Shown here: in pieces, positions 52,993-62,268 of the stretch
Numbering within the stretch: the first letter of the stretch is position 1
Layout: each line of letters begins with the position of its first letter
Assembly: GCA_002748355.1 (NCBI GenBank)
Contig: PDSF01000047.1
Location: forward strand, 1-62,946
DNA: 62,946 nt
Direction: 5' to 3'
Source: Planctomycetota bacterium
GTDB lineage: Bacteria; Planctomycetota; UBA1135; GCA-002748355
Made by a program: the position numbers and the translations under genes
The notes under the pieces: model-generated
What the model was told of the DNA's origin: nothing
What the model saw: the letters and a program-made list of their open reading frames with translations, nothing else
Database searches by the model: none

Positions 52993-54803
52993 AACACCTC
53001 CTCCCTTTTCTTCTGCTCACCCTCCCCGTCCTCGGCCAGAGGGAAGCCGCCCCGGCCCAGAAGCAAGAGGCGGTGCGGAAGTTCGCCGTCCTCGACGTTC
53101 CCTGCTACCCCGTGATCCGCAGCCCTCATGAGATCAGCATCGATGGCAGCCTGGCCGAATGGCCCAAGGAGGTCCCCGCTCTGCTGATCGACGACCCAAG
53201 GCAGCTCTCCGGCACCGCCCACCAATCATGGCGCGGCCAGAGTGACCTCGCCGCCCGCGGAGCCCTGCTCTGGGACGAGGAACGGCTCTACCTCTCCTTC
53301 TTTATCCGGGACGATTGGCCCCGCGCCCTTCCTAAGGAAACGCCACTCGCAGCCCCACTCTTTCCACCCTGCGACCAGTTCGAACTGTTCTTCGACCCGA
53401 AGCGCGACACTCGTGCCGCTGGCTCCGATCCGGGACGTCGCGAGGATCACCAGTACGTGATGGGCCTCCAAGCCAACAGGCGCAGCTTTTCGATCGCCTG
53501 GCGACGCCGGAACGGATCCCCAGAGCCCAAATCCGGCTTCCGCGGCGTAATGCTCTACGACGTGCGGCAAAAGGCGTGGGTCGTCGAAGCCTCCGTGCCC
53601 TGGTCCGAGCTGCTCGGCTCTGGCACAACGCCGAAGCAAGGCCTGGCGATCGACGCGAATTTCATCTTCTCCGACTATGACGCGCCAAGCGATGACCTGG
53701 CCCAGACACGCATCGGTTGGACCTTCGGCTCACATCCGCAGAGCATCGACCCAGCGATGTACGGAACGCTGATCCTGCACGGAGACAGCTATACGGAGAA
53801 TCACCCGCCCAAGCGTCCAAGACTCCCCAAGACCTCCGGGATCGGCCAGCCTCGCAACAAAACGCTGCACATGTGGATCGATCAACTGCGGCAGCTTCCA
53901 GTAAAGCCGGGCATGGCAGGCCTTATTGGGGATCGTGGCGCTGTTCTCAATCAACTTGACGCCGTCCTTGAAGAGTATCCTCTCGCGGACACACAGCAGC
54001 TGATCCTGCTCATGCAGCGGCGCATGCAACGCGAACTCGCTGGCTACCTAGAACGAGGCGCACCGCAAGCCCTGCTGTATGCAACGCTCGAGATGCTGAA
54101 ATCGATACCCGAAAAATACGAGGGCGACGAGATCACGATCCGCGCTCTTCCCGGGCGCGGCTTTCTCGTGCGTAGCAAGGAGGGCATGGTTCAGATCGGC
54201 CCCGGCCTGGTACTGGGGGAACGCCTTGCGGGAGCATTGGACGCCCTCTGCCTTTCACACGCCTTCGATCCGATGGATCGCAACGACCCCTTGGCCCTCC
54301 GGGTTTTTGCCCGCAAGCGCTCCGTCCTCGTGCACACCGGCTTCCACCTCCACGGCTATGGGCTGTTCCACGAACACGCGGTCGCACCGGGCCAAGAGGG
54401 CAAGCTGCCCGGGGGAATCCGTGTCCGCCCCCTTGGAACCATCGGCGAAAAGAATTCGGTGACCCCAACGGTTGGCTGGCAGCTGAGCTTCCCCAATGGC
54501 CATATCGTCGTCGACGCTGCGCTCTCGGGACTCCCCTCGCAGCTCAAGCTGCCCCAAGGAAAGAAGCACATCGACGTCCTGATCCTGGATCCAATCCACC
54601 CGGCATGGGAGCAATGGATCAAAGAAGCGAAGCCTCGGGACGTTCTTCTATCGGGCTTCCTCGATCTGCCCCGCTTCCGCAACGGCGCCCTCTACCGCAA
54701 CAACCGCCTCGCCGACGCCCGGGATTTTGTGCGTAAGCTCGAAGCGCAAGGCGTACGTGCCTGGCTCCTGAGCCCCGGCCGGGCTTGGCGGCAAAACCGC
54801 TAA
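52989..54803 (+). CDS. Secreted protein with CBM9-like and degenerate metallo-beta-lactamase-like domains
   Basis: 604 residues; its ATG overlaps the lepB stop (ATGA). Signal peptide 1-16. Residues 45-270 are CBM9-like (ISIDGSLAEWP, GALLWDEERLYLSFFIRDDW, DQFELFFDPKRD). A linker of helices follows. Residues about 385-600 look like a metallo-beta-lactamase fold (GRGFLVRSKEGMVQIGPGLV, CLSHAFDPMDRND, FPNGHIVVDAALSG, IDVLILDPIHPAW), but the HxHxDH metal motif reads HAFDPMD, so hydrolase activity is doubtful. It may be a carbohydrate-bound structural protein. Confidence 0.72.
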   Translation: MKHLLPFLLLTLPVLGQREAAPAQKQEAVRKFAVLDVPCYPVIRSPHEISIDGSLAEWPKEVPALLIDDPRQLSGTAHQSWRGQSDLAARGALLWDEERLYLSFFIRDDWPRALPKETPLAAPLFPPCDQFELFFDPKRDTRAAGSDPGRREDHQYVMGLQANRRSFSIAWRRRNGSPEPKSGFRGVMLYDVRQKAWVVEASVPWSELLGSGTTPKQGLAIDANFIFSDYDAPSDDLAQTRIGWTFGSHPQSIDPAMYGTLILHGDSYTENHPPKRPRLPKTSGIGQPRNKTLHMWIDQLRQLPVKPGMAGLIGDRGAVLNQLDAVLEEYPLADTQQLILLMQRRMQRELAGYLERGAPQALLYATLEMLKSIPEKYEGDEITIRALPGRGFLVRSKEGMVQIGPGLVLGERLAGALDALCLSHAFDPMDRNDPLALRVFARKRSVLVHTGFHLHGYGLFHEHAVAPGQEGKLPGGIRVRPLGTIGEKNSVTPTVGWQLSFPNGHIVVDAALSGLPSQLKLPQGKKHIDVLILDPIHPAWEQWIKEAKPRDVLLSGFLDLPRFRNGALYRNNRLADARDFVRKLEAQGVRAWLLSPGRAWRQNR

Positions 54804-54817
54804 AGCCAAGGCCTGGC

Positions 54818-55621
54818 TCAGACCATCGCGGCTATCGAGGTTCGGATCGCGAGTGCGGCAAGCAGGAGGAAGGTCAAGCCCCGCAAATACACCCGGGACA
54901 GACGTCGCCCCGTCCTCTCTCCGAGCCAACTCGCGGCAAAGAGCACAGGCAGCAGCAGGAGCCCCTTACGCATGCCTTCGAGCACCGGCGCCCCAAACTC
55001 GCTGCCAAGCAGCCAGATCTGCACAGGCCCAAGCAAGAGGAAGGAACCCCAAAGAAAGCTCCGGGACCGCTCCGGCGGCCAGTCGTGGGCGAGCATCCAC
55101 AGCACCAGCGGCGGCCCTCCCATACCAAAAAGCCCTGCGAAAAAGCCGCTCAAGCTCCCGGCAATCAGCGCCCAATAGCCAGCGATCCGCTGCCGCGGCT
55201 GGACCCGCACCAAACCCTGCACCGCAAGCGCCGCCAGCAAGAAGATCCCCAGTAGCAGCTGCAACTGCGCCTTACTGCTGGCGCTGAGTAGGCCAAGCAC
55301 CCAAATACCTAAGGGCGTCCCAAGCAGCCGCGGCAGGGCCATCGTCCCGACCGCCCGGTAGGGCATCACCTTCCGGTAGCTCCAGCTCTGCCAGGCGGTC
55401 TGGAAAAACACCACGCTGAGGAGGACGGAAATCGCGACCGGGAGATCGAGCCCAGCCCAGAGCATGAGCGGCACCGAGAACATCCCGGCGCCAAAACCCA
55501 CCGCCGACTGGACGAAGAGCCCGGCGAACACCGCTGCCGCCACCACAAACAGCTGAGGATCCAACCATGAGCCGTCGGCCGCCGCCAACGCCAGGATGGG
55601 GGCGAAAGGCAGGGTCAACAT
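54818..55621 (-). CDS. TSUP-family (TauE/SafE) anion exporter
   Basis: 267 residues with about eight hydrophobic helices in two repeated halves, each with a Gly-rich signature: VQSAVGFGAGMFSVPLML and FAGLFGMGGPPLVLWML. Family members move sulphite, sulphoacetate or other organic anions. The start overlaps the last 7 bases of the class IV aminotransferase gene, so the pair is cotranscribed. Substrate unknown. It is convergent with the CBM9-like gene (14-base gap). Confidence 0.88.
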   Translation of the reverse strand: MLTLPFAPILALAAADGSWLDPQLFVVAAAVFAGLFVQSAVGFGAGMFSVPLMLWAGLDLPVAISVLLSVVFFQTAWQSWSYRKVMPYRAVGTMALPRLLGTPLGIWVLGLLSASSKAQLQLLLGIFLLAALAVQGLVRVQPRQRIAGYWALIAGSLSGFFAGLFGMGGPPLVLWMLAHDWPPERSRSFLWGSFLLLGPVQIWLLGSEFGAPVLEGMRKGLLLLPVLFAASWLGERTGRRLSRVYLRGLTFLLLAALAIRTSIAAMV

Positions 55622-56499
55622 GCGTCCCGCTCAGCCCGCTCCAGATAAAGCCGCGAGATCTCGCGCGTGATCGGCCCAGGCTCCCCATCGCCAACGGGAA
55701 CTCCGTTGAGCATCGTGATCGGCGCAATATCCATGTTTGTCGAGGACAAGAAGATTTCGTCCGCCTCCCGAACGTCCAGCTCAACGAGCACCCGCTCTTC
55801 CATAGCCAGGCCATGATCCTTTCCGAGCTCGAGCAGAACCTTGCGGGTGATGCCGGAGAGGAGCCCCGAACGTAGGGGGGGCGTCAGGATCTCCTTGCCC
55901 TTGACGATCCAGACGTTGGAGGTCGGCGCCTCGGTCAAATCGCCCTGGGGATTGAGAAAAAGCGCCGTCTCAGCCCCGTGCCGTCGCGCCTCCGCAAGCC
56001 CCATGATGTTGTTGAGGTAGTTGCCGCTCTTCACACCTGGATCCATGGTCCGGCGGTCGGTCCGTCTCCGATCGACGATCCAGGCGTGCAGACCCTCGTC
56101 CGGAAAATGCTTGGGCGGAACTGGTCGCGGACGAGCAAGCAGCACATAGCTCGGCGTCTCAGAAGCGAAGGCGAGGTCGATATTGGGGGCCGTCCCAGTC
56201 CCGCGGGTAACGATGATGCGAAGGTAGCTTTCCTCGTTCCCTGCTGCCTGGATGGTCCGAGCACACTCCACCCCAAGCTCTTCGTCGCTCCAGGGAATCT
56301 CCAGCCAGATGCTGCTGGCGCTGCGACGGAGCCGATCCAGATGCGGAGCGAGGAAGTAGAAGCGCTCCCCCTTGGCCCGCACGACCTCGTAGACGCTGTC
56401 ACCAAAGAGAAAACCGCGGTCGAGCACCGAGACTCGACCTTCGGATTCCGGTAGAAGCTCTCCGTTGATGTTGCAGTAGCAATGCCCGGCGGCGCTCAT
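55615..56499 (-). CDS. Class IV PLP aminotransferase (IlvE/D-amino-acid-transaminase type)
   Basis: 294 residues. Fold type IV signatures: VSVLDRGFLFGDSVYEVVRA near the start, PLP lysine in GVKSGNYLNNIMG (about 157), and LTEAPTSNVWIVKGKEILTP with LRSGLLSGITRKVLLEL binding the phosphate. It could act as branched-chain aminotransferase, D-amino-acid transaminase or aminodeoxychorismate lyase; the sequence does not decide. It overlaps the TSUP gene and is divergent from purF (145 bases between). Confidence 0.88.
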   Translation of the reverse strand: MSAAGHCYCNINGELLPESEGRVSVLDRGFLFGDSVYEVVRAKGERFYFLAPHLDRLRRSASSIWLEIPWSDEELGVECARTIQAAGNEESYLRIIVTRGTGTAPNIDLAFASETPSYVLLARPRPVPPKHFPDEGLHAWIVDRRRTDRRTMDPGVKSGNYLNNIMGLAEARRHGAETALFLNPQGDLTEAPTSNVWIVKGKEILTPPLRSGLLSGITRKVLLELGKDHGLAMEERVLVELDVREADEIFLSSTNMDIAPITMLNGVPVGDGEPGPITREISRLYLERAERDAC

Positions 56500-56644
56500 T
56501 ACTTACCTCCGGCGGCATCATCATGAGAGCGCCACCTTTCCGCCAGCTTCTCGTCTTCGTAGCATGTCCCGCCTTCCTATCCGGCGGGGCTGAGACGAAC
56601 CGCCACCTGATCCCCGCCCGAAGATTGCCCCGAGGTTCCCCCGC

Positions 56645-58105
56645 ATGTGTGGCTTCATCTCGATCCTCGCCCCCAAAGGCCAAGATGTCCTAAAAGATGT
56701 CCTCGACGGTCTCTTAGCGATCCAGCACCGGGGCCAGGACGCCGCTGGCGTCGTCACCTTCGACGGCACCAAGTTCAACGCCAAAAAAGGCCTCGGCCTC
56801 GTCTCCGATGTCTTCAGCGCCAAACACGCCAGTCGCCTCAAGGGACACATCGGCGTGGGACACGTCCGCTACCCGACGGTCGGCAAGGGCGAAGGCACCG
56901 ACGTGCAGCCGTTCTGGCTCGATTTCCCCTTCGGGCTGGCAATGGCGCACAACGGCAACGTCACCAACTTCACCGAGCTGAAGGACGACTACTTTCGGCG
57001 CCGCAATGTGTTCCTAACCAGCGACTGCGACCTTGAGGCCGTGCTGCTGGTGATGGCAAACAAGCTCATGCAGCGGGCGGGCGAAGGGCTCTTTGAAGCC
57101 GAAGAGGTATTCCAAGCCATCCAAGAAGTCTTCAGCAAGGTTCGAGGCGCCTATTCGGTGGTCGGTTTCCTAGCCGGGCACGGCGTCTTTGCCTTCCGTG
57201 ACCCTTACGGAATCAAACCGATCATCCTGGGAACCCGCAAAGACGAGCATGGCACCAGCTACGCGATCGCGAGCGAATCCGTCGTGCTTGAGCTCACCGG
57301 CTATGACAAGGTCCGTGACCTTGAGGCCGGCGAAGCCATCTGGATCGACAACGATTACAAGATCACGAGTGCGAAGCTGACGGAAACTCCGCATCGCCCC
57401 TGCATCTTCGAGCATGTCTACTTCGCCCGTCCGGACTCGATGCTCGACGATATCTCCGTCTACAAGACCCGTCTTCGCATGGGCCATGCACTCGCTCATC
57501 AATGGCAGAAGACTGGGCTCAGGGCTGACGTAGTCATCCCCGTGCCCGAATCGGCACGCACGGCCGCACAGGCGATGGCGCAAGAACTCGGCCTCCCCTT
57601 CCGTGAAGGGCTGGTCAAGAGCCGCTACATCGGTCGCACCTTTATCATGCCTGACGACGCACAGCGGCGAGAAAGCGTGCGTCAGAAACTCAATCCGATC
57701 GATCTTGAGTTCCGCGGCAAAAAGGTCTTACTCGTCGACGACTCTATCGTCCGCGGCAATACCAGTAAGGAACTCATCCGCATGGCGCGGGAGGCTGGAG
57801 CCAAGGAGGTCTACCTGGCGTCCTATTCGCCTCCGCTCCTGCATGCCTGCCCCTACGGTATCGACATGGCCACCAAGCGCGACTTTATCGCCCGGGGCAA
57901 AAGTCACGACGAACTCACGCGCGCGATCGGCTGCGATTACCTGCTCTACGCAGAACTCGCCGAAATGCAGGATGCTGCTCGACAAGGTAACCCAAAAGTC
58001 GAGCGCTTCTGCACGGCCTGCTTTGACGGGCACTACCCGACTGGGGATATCACCGAAGATGTGCTTGAATCCCTGGAATGCGAACGCATGACGGCGCAAA
58101 ACTGA
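56645..58105 (+). CDS. purF: Amidophosphoribosyltransferase
   Basis: 486 residues. After removal of Met, Cys2 in MCGFISIL is the N-terminal nucleophile of the glutaminase domain (GLLAIQHRGQDAAG, MAHNGNVTNF). The phosphoribosyltransferase domain has VLLVDDSIVRGNTSKEL, which binds PRPP. It makes phosphoribosylamine from PRPP and glutamine, the first step of purine synthesis. No propeptide precedes the Cys. Other pur genes are not in the window. Confidence 0.97.
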   Translation: MCGFISILAPKGQDVLKDVLDGLLAIQHRGQDAAGVVTFDGTKFNAKKGLGLVSDVFSAKHASRLKGHIGVGHVRYPTVGKGEGTDVQPFWLDFPFGLAMAHNGNVTNFTELKDDYFRRRNVFLTSDCDLEAVLLVMANKLMQRAGEGLFEAEEVFQAIQEVFSKVRGAYSVVGFLAGHGVFAFRDPYGIKPIILGTRKDEHGTSYAIASESVVLELTGYDKVRDLEAGEAIWIDNDYKITSAKLTETPHRPCIFEHVYFARPDSMLDDISVYKTRLRMGHALAHQWQKTGLRADVVIPVPESARTAAQAMAQELGLPFREGLVKSRYIGRTFIMPDDAQRRESVRQKLNPIDLEFRGKKVLLVDDSIVRGNTSKELIRMAREAGAKEVYLASYSPPLLHACPYGIDMATKRDFIARGKSHDELTRAIGCDYLLYAELAEMQDAARQGNPKVERFCTACFDGHYPTGDITEDVLESLECERMTAQN

Positions 58106-58112
58106 GTTATCG

Positions 58113-59072
58113 ATGAACTCTGATACCTGGCAGGCCCCACCCACCCCGTTCAAAACCTATCAGAGGGTGGATGAACTCCCGGCTCGTATTGAGAAGGGAG
58201 ACCTCGGACCGTGGCTGGTCCCAGACTTCCCGACCGGTGAAGCACTCATTGAACGCGGCGCCGACAGCAGTCAACTAGCCGTGCTCGGCAAGATCAGCGA
58301 AGAGCGCTGGCTAGACGCCCTACACCAGCGCCAAGGCGTAGAAGCGCTGGTCCCGCCCGAGCCATTCGACTTCGAGAGAAGGCTCCTCATCATCCTTCCG
58401 ACCTACAACGAAAAGGAAAACCTCGAGGCGATGGTGCGGGCAATCCGCCAATACTTGGTCTGCGAAATCCTCGTCGTCGACGATAACTCTCCCGACGGCA
58501 CTGGGAAGATCGCAGACCGGCTATCCGAAGAGGATGCTCGCCTGCACGTGCTGCACCGGGAGGGTAAAGAAGGCCTCGGCAAGGCCTACCTCGCCGGATT
58601 CGCGTGGGCACTCCAACGTGATTATGAGTTCATCTACGAGATGGACTGCGACTTCAGTCATGCTCCCTGGGACCTCCCACGATTGACGGCAAAAGGCCTG
58701 GATGCAGAGCTAGTCATCGGCAGCCGATATGTGCGGGGGGGCTGCACGGTCGGCTGGACCTGGCACCGCCGCCTGCTCAGTAAGGGGGCCAACCTCTACA
58801 CCAAGCTCTTCCTCGGTTTCGGCACCCATGACTGGACTGCCGGATTCCGCTGTTACCGAGCCGAAGCGCTCGGCCGCATCGACTTCGAACGAGTTGCCGC
58901 CAGCGGCTATTCCTTCCAGATCGAAATGGCGTGGCGCATCAAGAAGGCTGGGGGGCGAGTGCGCGAGATCCCCGTGCATTTTGTCGATCGCGAAGAGGGT
59001 AAGAGCAAGATGAGCAGGGGGATCGCCCTAGAAGCACTGCGAATCGTGCCGACTCTTCGCTTCAAACGCTGA
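58113..59072 (+). CDS. Polyprenyl-phosphate mannose synthase-like GT2 (DPM1-like) with N-terminal extension
   Basis: 319 residues. The GT2 domain runs from about 88 on: LLIILPTYNEKENLEAMVRA, CEILVVDDNSPDGTGKIAD, EMDCDFSHAPWDLPRL (DxD) and VIGSRYVRGG. These are diagnostic for dolichol/polyprenol-phosphate mannosyl- or glucosyltransferases. No C-terminal TM helices, as in the soluble bacterial class. About 85 N-terminal residues are an extra domain I cannot place. It starts 7 bases after purF and likely makes the lipid-linked sugar used by the next two membrane enzymes. Confidence 0.88.
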   Translation: MNSDTWQAPPTPFKTYQRVDELPARIEKGDLGPWLVPDFPTGEALIERGADSSQLAVLGKISEERWLDALHQRQGVEALVPPEPFDFERRLLIILPTYNEKENLEAMVRAIRQYLVCEILVVDDNSPDGTGKIADRLSEEDARLHVLHREGKEGLGKAYLAGFAWALQRDYEFIYEMDCDFSHAPWDLPRLTAKGLDAELVIGSRYVRGGCTVGWTWHRRLLSKGANLYTKLFLGFGTHDWTAGFRCYRAEALGRIDFERVAASGYSFQIEMAWRIKKAGGRVREIPVHFVDREEGKSKMSRGIALEALRIVPTLRFKR

Positions 59073-59081
59073 GACGCGGGA

Positions 59082-60455
59082 ATGTCGACAAAAACGCGGA
59101 AGAGCTGGCTACTCGGACTTACGGCCATTCTCTTCATTGGCGGCGCCTTCTCGATGGTCCGCAAGGACACCAGCGAGCTGCCTGTCTATGTGCAGGCTGC
59201 GGCAAGAATGCTGAACGGCGAAGAGATTTACCGGCCCAGCGAAGAGAAGCCCTTTACCTATCCTTCGTTCTTCGCCCTGCCCTTTGTCGTGCTCGTTCCT
59301 TTCGCCGAAGAGGAAGCGCACACAGTTGAGTTCAGCTTCTTCGGACTCGGCCGCAAAGACATCCCTTACCGCGCCTGGGACGGAGTATTCGTCCGCTTGC
59401 TGTGGTTCGCCATCAATCTGACGCTGCTCGCCTGGGCCCTAAGAAGCGTCCACCGCATGCTAAAGAGCCAGCGGCGGGAAACGGGACCGCCGCTGCAACT
59501 AGCCTGGTTACTTATCGCAATCTTGGCTGGCCGCCATCTATGGGCAGTACTCGCCAACCAGAGTCATGATTATCTGGTCCTCCTAGCCGTTCTCGGCGCG
59601 GGGCTTGGCGCCGGATTTGGATCCAGAACGAAAGGTGAGCTGGGTTCTGGTGCTTGGGTCGGCTTCGGCGCCGCATGCAAGGCAACACCGCTGCTCTTCC
59701 TTCCGGTGCAATTATGGCAACGCCGCTTCGGCGCCGCCTTCGCAACCATCTCGGCTCTGGTCTTGCTCTTGCTACTACCCGAACTCCTCTTCCCACGTCA
59801 GGACGGCTTGTTGTGGCTAGAAGCCTGGCAGCACAGTTTTTTAAGCAAGGTCGGCCCGGGTAGCCCCGCCGAAGCAGAAGGCGCGTGGACCAAGTGGAAC
59901 ATCCTCAACCAGAACCTTGCCGGCACCCTTTACCGCCTATCGACTCCCGTCGCTGCAGAACAGGCAAACCGGCACTTCTTTGATGTCTCGCTATGGGCTC
60001 CGTCCGCGAACGCTCTGAAATACATCACCCTTGCCGCCCAAGCCGCGGTGCTGGGCCTCATCCTATTCGTAACCCGTCCCAGCCTCAGCCGCAGCCTCGA
60101 AGAGGGAGAGCTGCGCTTCCGGCGCTTCGGGGAAGCCGGCGCCATCGCCTGCGGCATGGTTCTTCTCTCACCGATGAGTTCGAAGAGCCATTTCTGCGTG
60201 CTCCTAGTCGGCACGAGCTTCTGCATCGCAGACCTCCTATGGCGGCGGCGGGATCCAGTGCTCGGAACCCTGCTTGCGCTCGTGCTCGCCTCCGGGTCGC
60301 TAACCTCTCGCGAATTGTGGGGGGGCTCGACTAGTCGCGAACTCCTGGCCAGGGGCTCGGTAACCTGGGCAACGCTGCTCTTGCTGCTCGCAATCGGCCA
60401 CGCCCTTCAGTATCGCCGGGTAAAGGTGACGCAAAGCGACGACAAGAAACCATGA
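59082..60455 (+). CDS. Polyprenyl-phosphate-sugar-dependent membrane glycosyltransferase (GT87/DUF2029-like)
   Basis: 457 residues, about 10 TM helices. The first periplasmic loop has LPVYVQAAARMLNGEEIYRP, whose Asp-like position and following PFTYPSFFALPF match the GT87 (DUF2029) pattern; GAACKATPLLFLPVQLW is the second hallmark. GT87 enzymes use lipid-linked mannose or arabinose as donor at the outer face of the inner membrane. It follows the DPM1-like gene by 9 bases and overlaps the next gene (ATGA). Confidence 0.8.
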   Translation: MSTKTRKSWLLGLTAILFIGGAFSMVRKDTSELPVYVQAAARMLNGEEIYRPSEEKPFTYPSFFALPFVVLVPFAEEEAHTVEFSFFGLGRKDIPYRAWDGVFVRLLWFAINLTLLAWALRSVHRMLKSQRRETGPPLQLAWLLIAILAGRHLWAVLANQSHDYLVLLAVLGAGLGAGFGSRTKGELGSGAWVGFGAACKATPLLFLPVQLWQRRFGAAFATISALVLLLLLPELLFPRQDGLLWLEAWQHSFLSKVGPGSPAEAEGAWTKWNILNQNLAGTLYRLSTPVAAEQANRHFFDVSLWAPSANALKYITLAAQAAVLGLILFVTRPSLSRSLEEGELRFRRFGEAGAIACGMVLLSPMSSKSHFCVLLVGTSFCIADLLWRRRDPVLGTLLALVLASGSLTSRELWGGSTSRELLARGSVTWATLLLLLAIGHALQYRRVKVTQSDDKKP

Positions 60456-61936
60456 GCGAGATCACTCCGATTCCAGCGCAACAGGACCCCCAAGACTCTC
60501 AGACCGCAACGATCTCTCTCGGCTTGCTCCTGCTCTTCGCCCTGCTAATCCGGCTGCCAGCTGTTTTCTTCAGCCAGGGTTATCTATTCCTCGACGAGCA
60601 GTATCAATACATCGACCCCGCCTGGCACTTGGCGACGGGCCAGTCCTGGTATGAACCGCACGAATACATCCGAGGCATCCGCTCCTGGATCTACCCAGGG
60701 ATTATGTCGGGTATGTTCCGTGCCCTACTTTGGCTGGGAATAGAGGATCCTCTCCAATTAATGCGAGGGATCCGAGGCTTCCACGCCCTGATCTCACTGA
60801 TTCCGGTCGCCTCGTTGTGGCTACTGCTGCGCTGGAAGGGACTACCGGCCAAGCGCTGGTTTTTACTCCTCGCTGCCGGCAACTCGCTCGCGGTCTTTGC
60901 CGGAGTGCACCCAAACGGCCCATACTGCGCTGCCGGCCTATCAATCGCGGCGATCTGCCTTTTCCAGGGGCCACGACTCTGGCCCTTACTCGCGGGATTG
61001 CTCCTAGGCATCGCCTTCACGATGCGCTTCCAGGATGCCTTCTTTGGCCCGGTGCTATTCCTGTCTGGCCTGATCGCCAAGCGTTACCGCGCCATTTGGC
61101 TACTCTGCCTTGGCTCAGCGCTGGTCGTCGTTTGGCAGGGCGTGCTTGACACACACATCTACGGGAGATTCCTCCACTCGGCACTCGGCTACGTGGAATA
61201 CAACTTCATTGAGGAGCAAAGCTCGAATTGGAAAACGCAGCCCATCTACTTCTATGGCCTGATGACCCTCGGGTCGTTGCTCTTCATCCCACCTCTGATG
61301 GGAACAGTTTGGCAAAGAATGCGTGAAGGCAGCCGGGTTTTCCCGGTGCTACTCGCTGCGGCGCTTGCCTACCTTTTGCTGCACAGCATTCCCGCCCGCA
61401 AGGCGCCCCGCTTCATCGTTCCCGCCATCCTATTGCTCTGGACCGTCCTCAGCTGGCGCCTCTTCGATCGACGCCAAGAAGAAAGCTGGCAGAGCGCAGG
61501 CCACCGTAAGCTTTTCGTCAGCATTCAGCTTGTCGCCACCGTTTTCTTGAGCCTCTACTTCTCCTACAGCGGACCGATCAATGCTGCCCTGCGGCTGCGA
61601 GAAGAACCTGAACTCACCGAACTCTGGGTCGTGGACGGCTCCAACGTCTCGGTCGGCGGACACCTCTATCTCAATAAAGATCGGCTCAAAGTCACCACGA
61701 TGAAACGGCACCGATTGGCGCGAATGCTGGACATTGTCGACTGGGGTTCGTTATCGCATTCGATCTTCGTAATGCTCTGCCCTTCCAAGCTAGAGGATGG
61801 CAAACCTCTGGCAGAACTCGACCTTAGCAAATACGAGGACGAACGTTACCAAATCACAGAACTCGGCAACTTCGGCAAGTGGCCGGAGCACCGTAAACGC
61901 AATCGCCGCTGGCTCTACCGCATCACACGCAAGTAA
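60452..61936 (+). CDS. GT22-like membrane mannosyltransferase
   Basis: 494 residues with about 9-11 TM helices. The first outer loop has FLDEQYQYIDPAWHLATGQS and YIRGIRSWIYPGIM, which line up with the DE--QY-EP and RGIRSW-P motifs of GT22 (ALG9/PIG-B type) transferases; DE is the likely catalytic pair. GT22 uses lipid-linked mannose and is mostly eukaryotic or actinobacterial, so its presence here is notable. It overlaps the GT87-like gene by 4 bases. Confidence 0.8.
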   Translation: MSEITPIPAQQDPQDSQTATISLGLLLLFALLIRLPAVFFSQGYLFLDEQYQYIDPAWHLATGQSWYEPHEYIRGIRSWIYPGIMSGMFRALLWLGIEDPLQLMRGIRGFHALISLIPVASLWLLLRWKGLPAKRWFLLLAAGNSLAVFAGVHPNGPYCAAGLSIAAICLFQGPRLWPLLAGLLLGIAFTMRFQDAFFGPVLFLSGLIAKRYRAIWLLCLGSALVVVWQGVLDTHIYGRFLHSALGYVEYNFIEEQSSNWKTQPIYFYGLMTLGSLLFIPPLMGTVWQRMREGSRVFPVLLAAALAYLLLHSIPARKAPRFIVPAILLLWTVLSWRLFDRRQEESWQSAGHRKLFVSIQLVATVFLSLYFSYSGPINAALRLREEPELTELWVVDGSNVSVGGHLYLNKDRLKVTTMKRHRLARMLDIVDWGSLSHSIFVMLCPSKLEDGKPLAELDLSKYEDERYQITELGNFGKWPEHRKRNRRWLYRITRK

Positions 61937-62204
61937 GCGCGCCCACCTGCTGGAGCAAAAACCTCGCTGCCTGCATCGGCTGGCTCGGGTCCACCGGAAC
62001 GTGGGGCTGGATCCCTGCTTCTGCCGCCCAAGCTTCATCAACAAATGAAGCCGCATAAACGAAGAGGTCGAAGTCGGTTTCTTCACAGACCTCGAACAAA
62101 GCCGAGCTCCCCCAAGGAGTCCACCAGGCCGAGCGAGCAGTACCAAAGCTCCTGGCCTTGGCGCCCCATTCCCACTGCTGGCCCAAAGAGAAGGCCGCCA
62201 ACAT
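61923..62204 (-). CDS. Small possible protein of unknown function (doubtful)
   Basis: 93 residues, an acidic, aromatic-rich sequence of protein-like composition (ALFEVCEETDFDLFVYAASF, VPVDPSQPMQAARFLLQQVG) filling the gap between two plus-strand genes. Its 3' end overlaps the GT22 gene by 14 bases. No good ribosome binding site or family. It could be a truncated remnant. Confidence 0.3.
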   Translation of the reverse strand: MLAAFSLGQQWEWGAKARSFGTARSAWWTPWGSSALFEVCEETDFDLFVYAASFVDEAWAAEAGIQPHVPVDPSQPMQAARFLLQQVGALTCV

Positions 62205-62268
62205 CGAGGATTCCGATTCGCTACCCCTTCACCTTTGCTGTAAGGGCTTCTTTCGGCATCCTGTCCCA

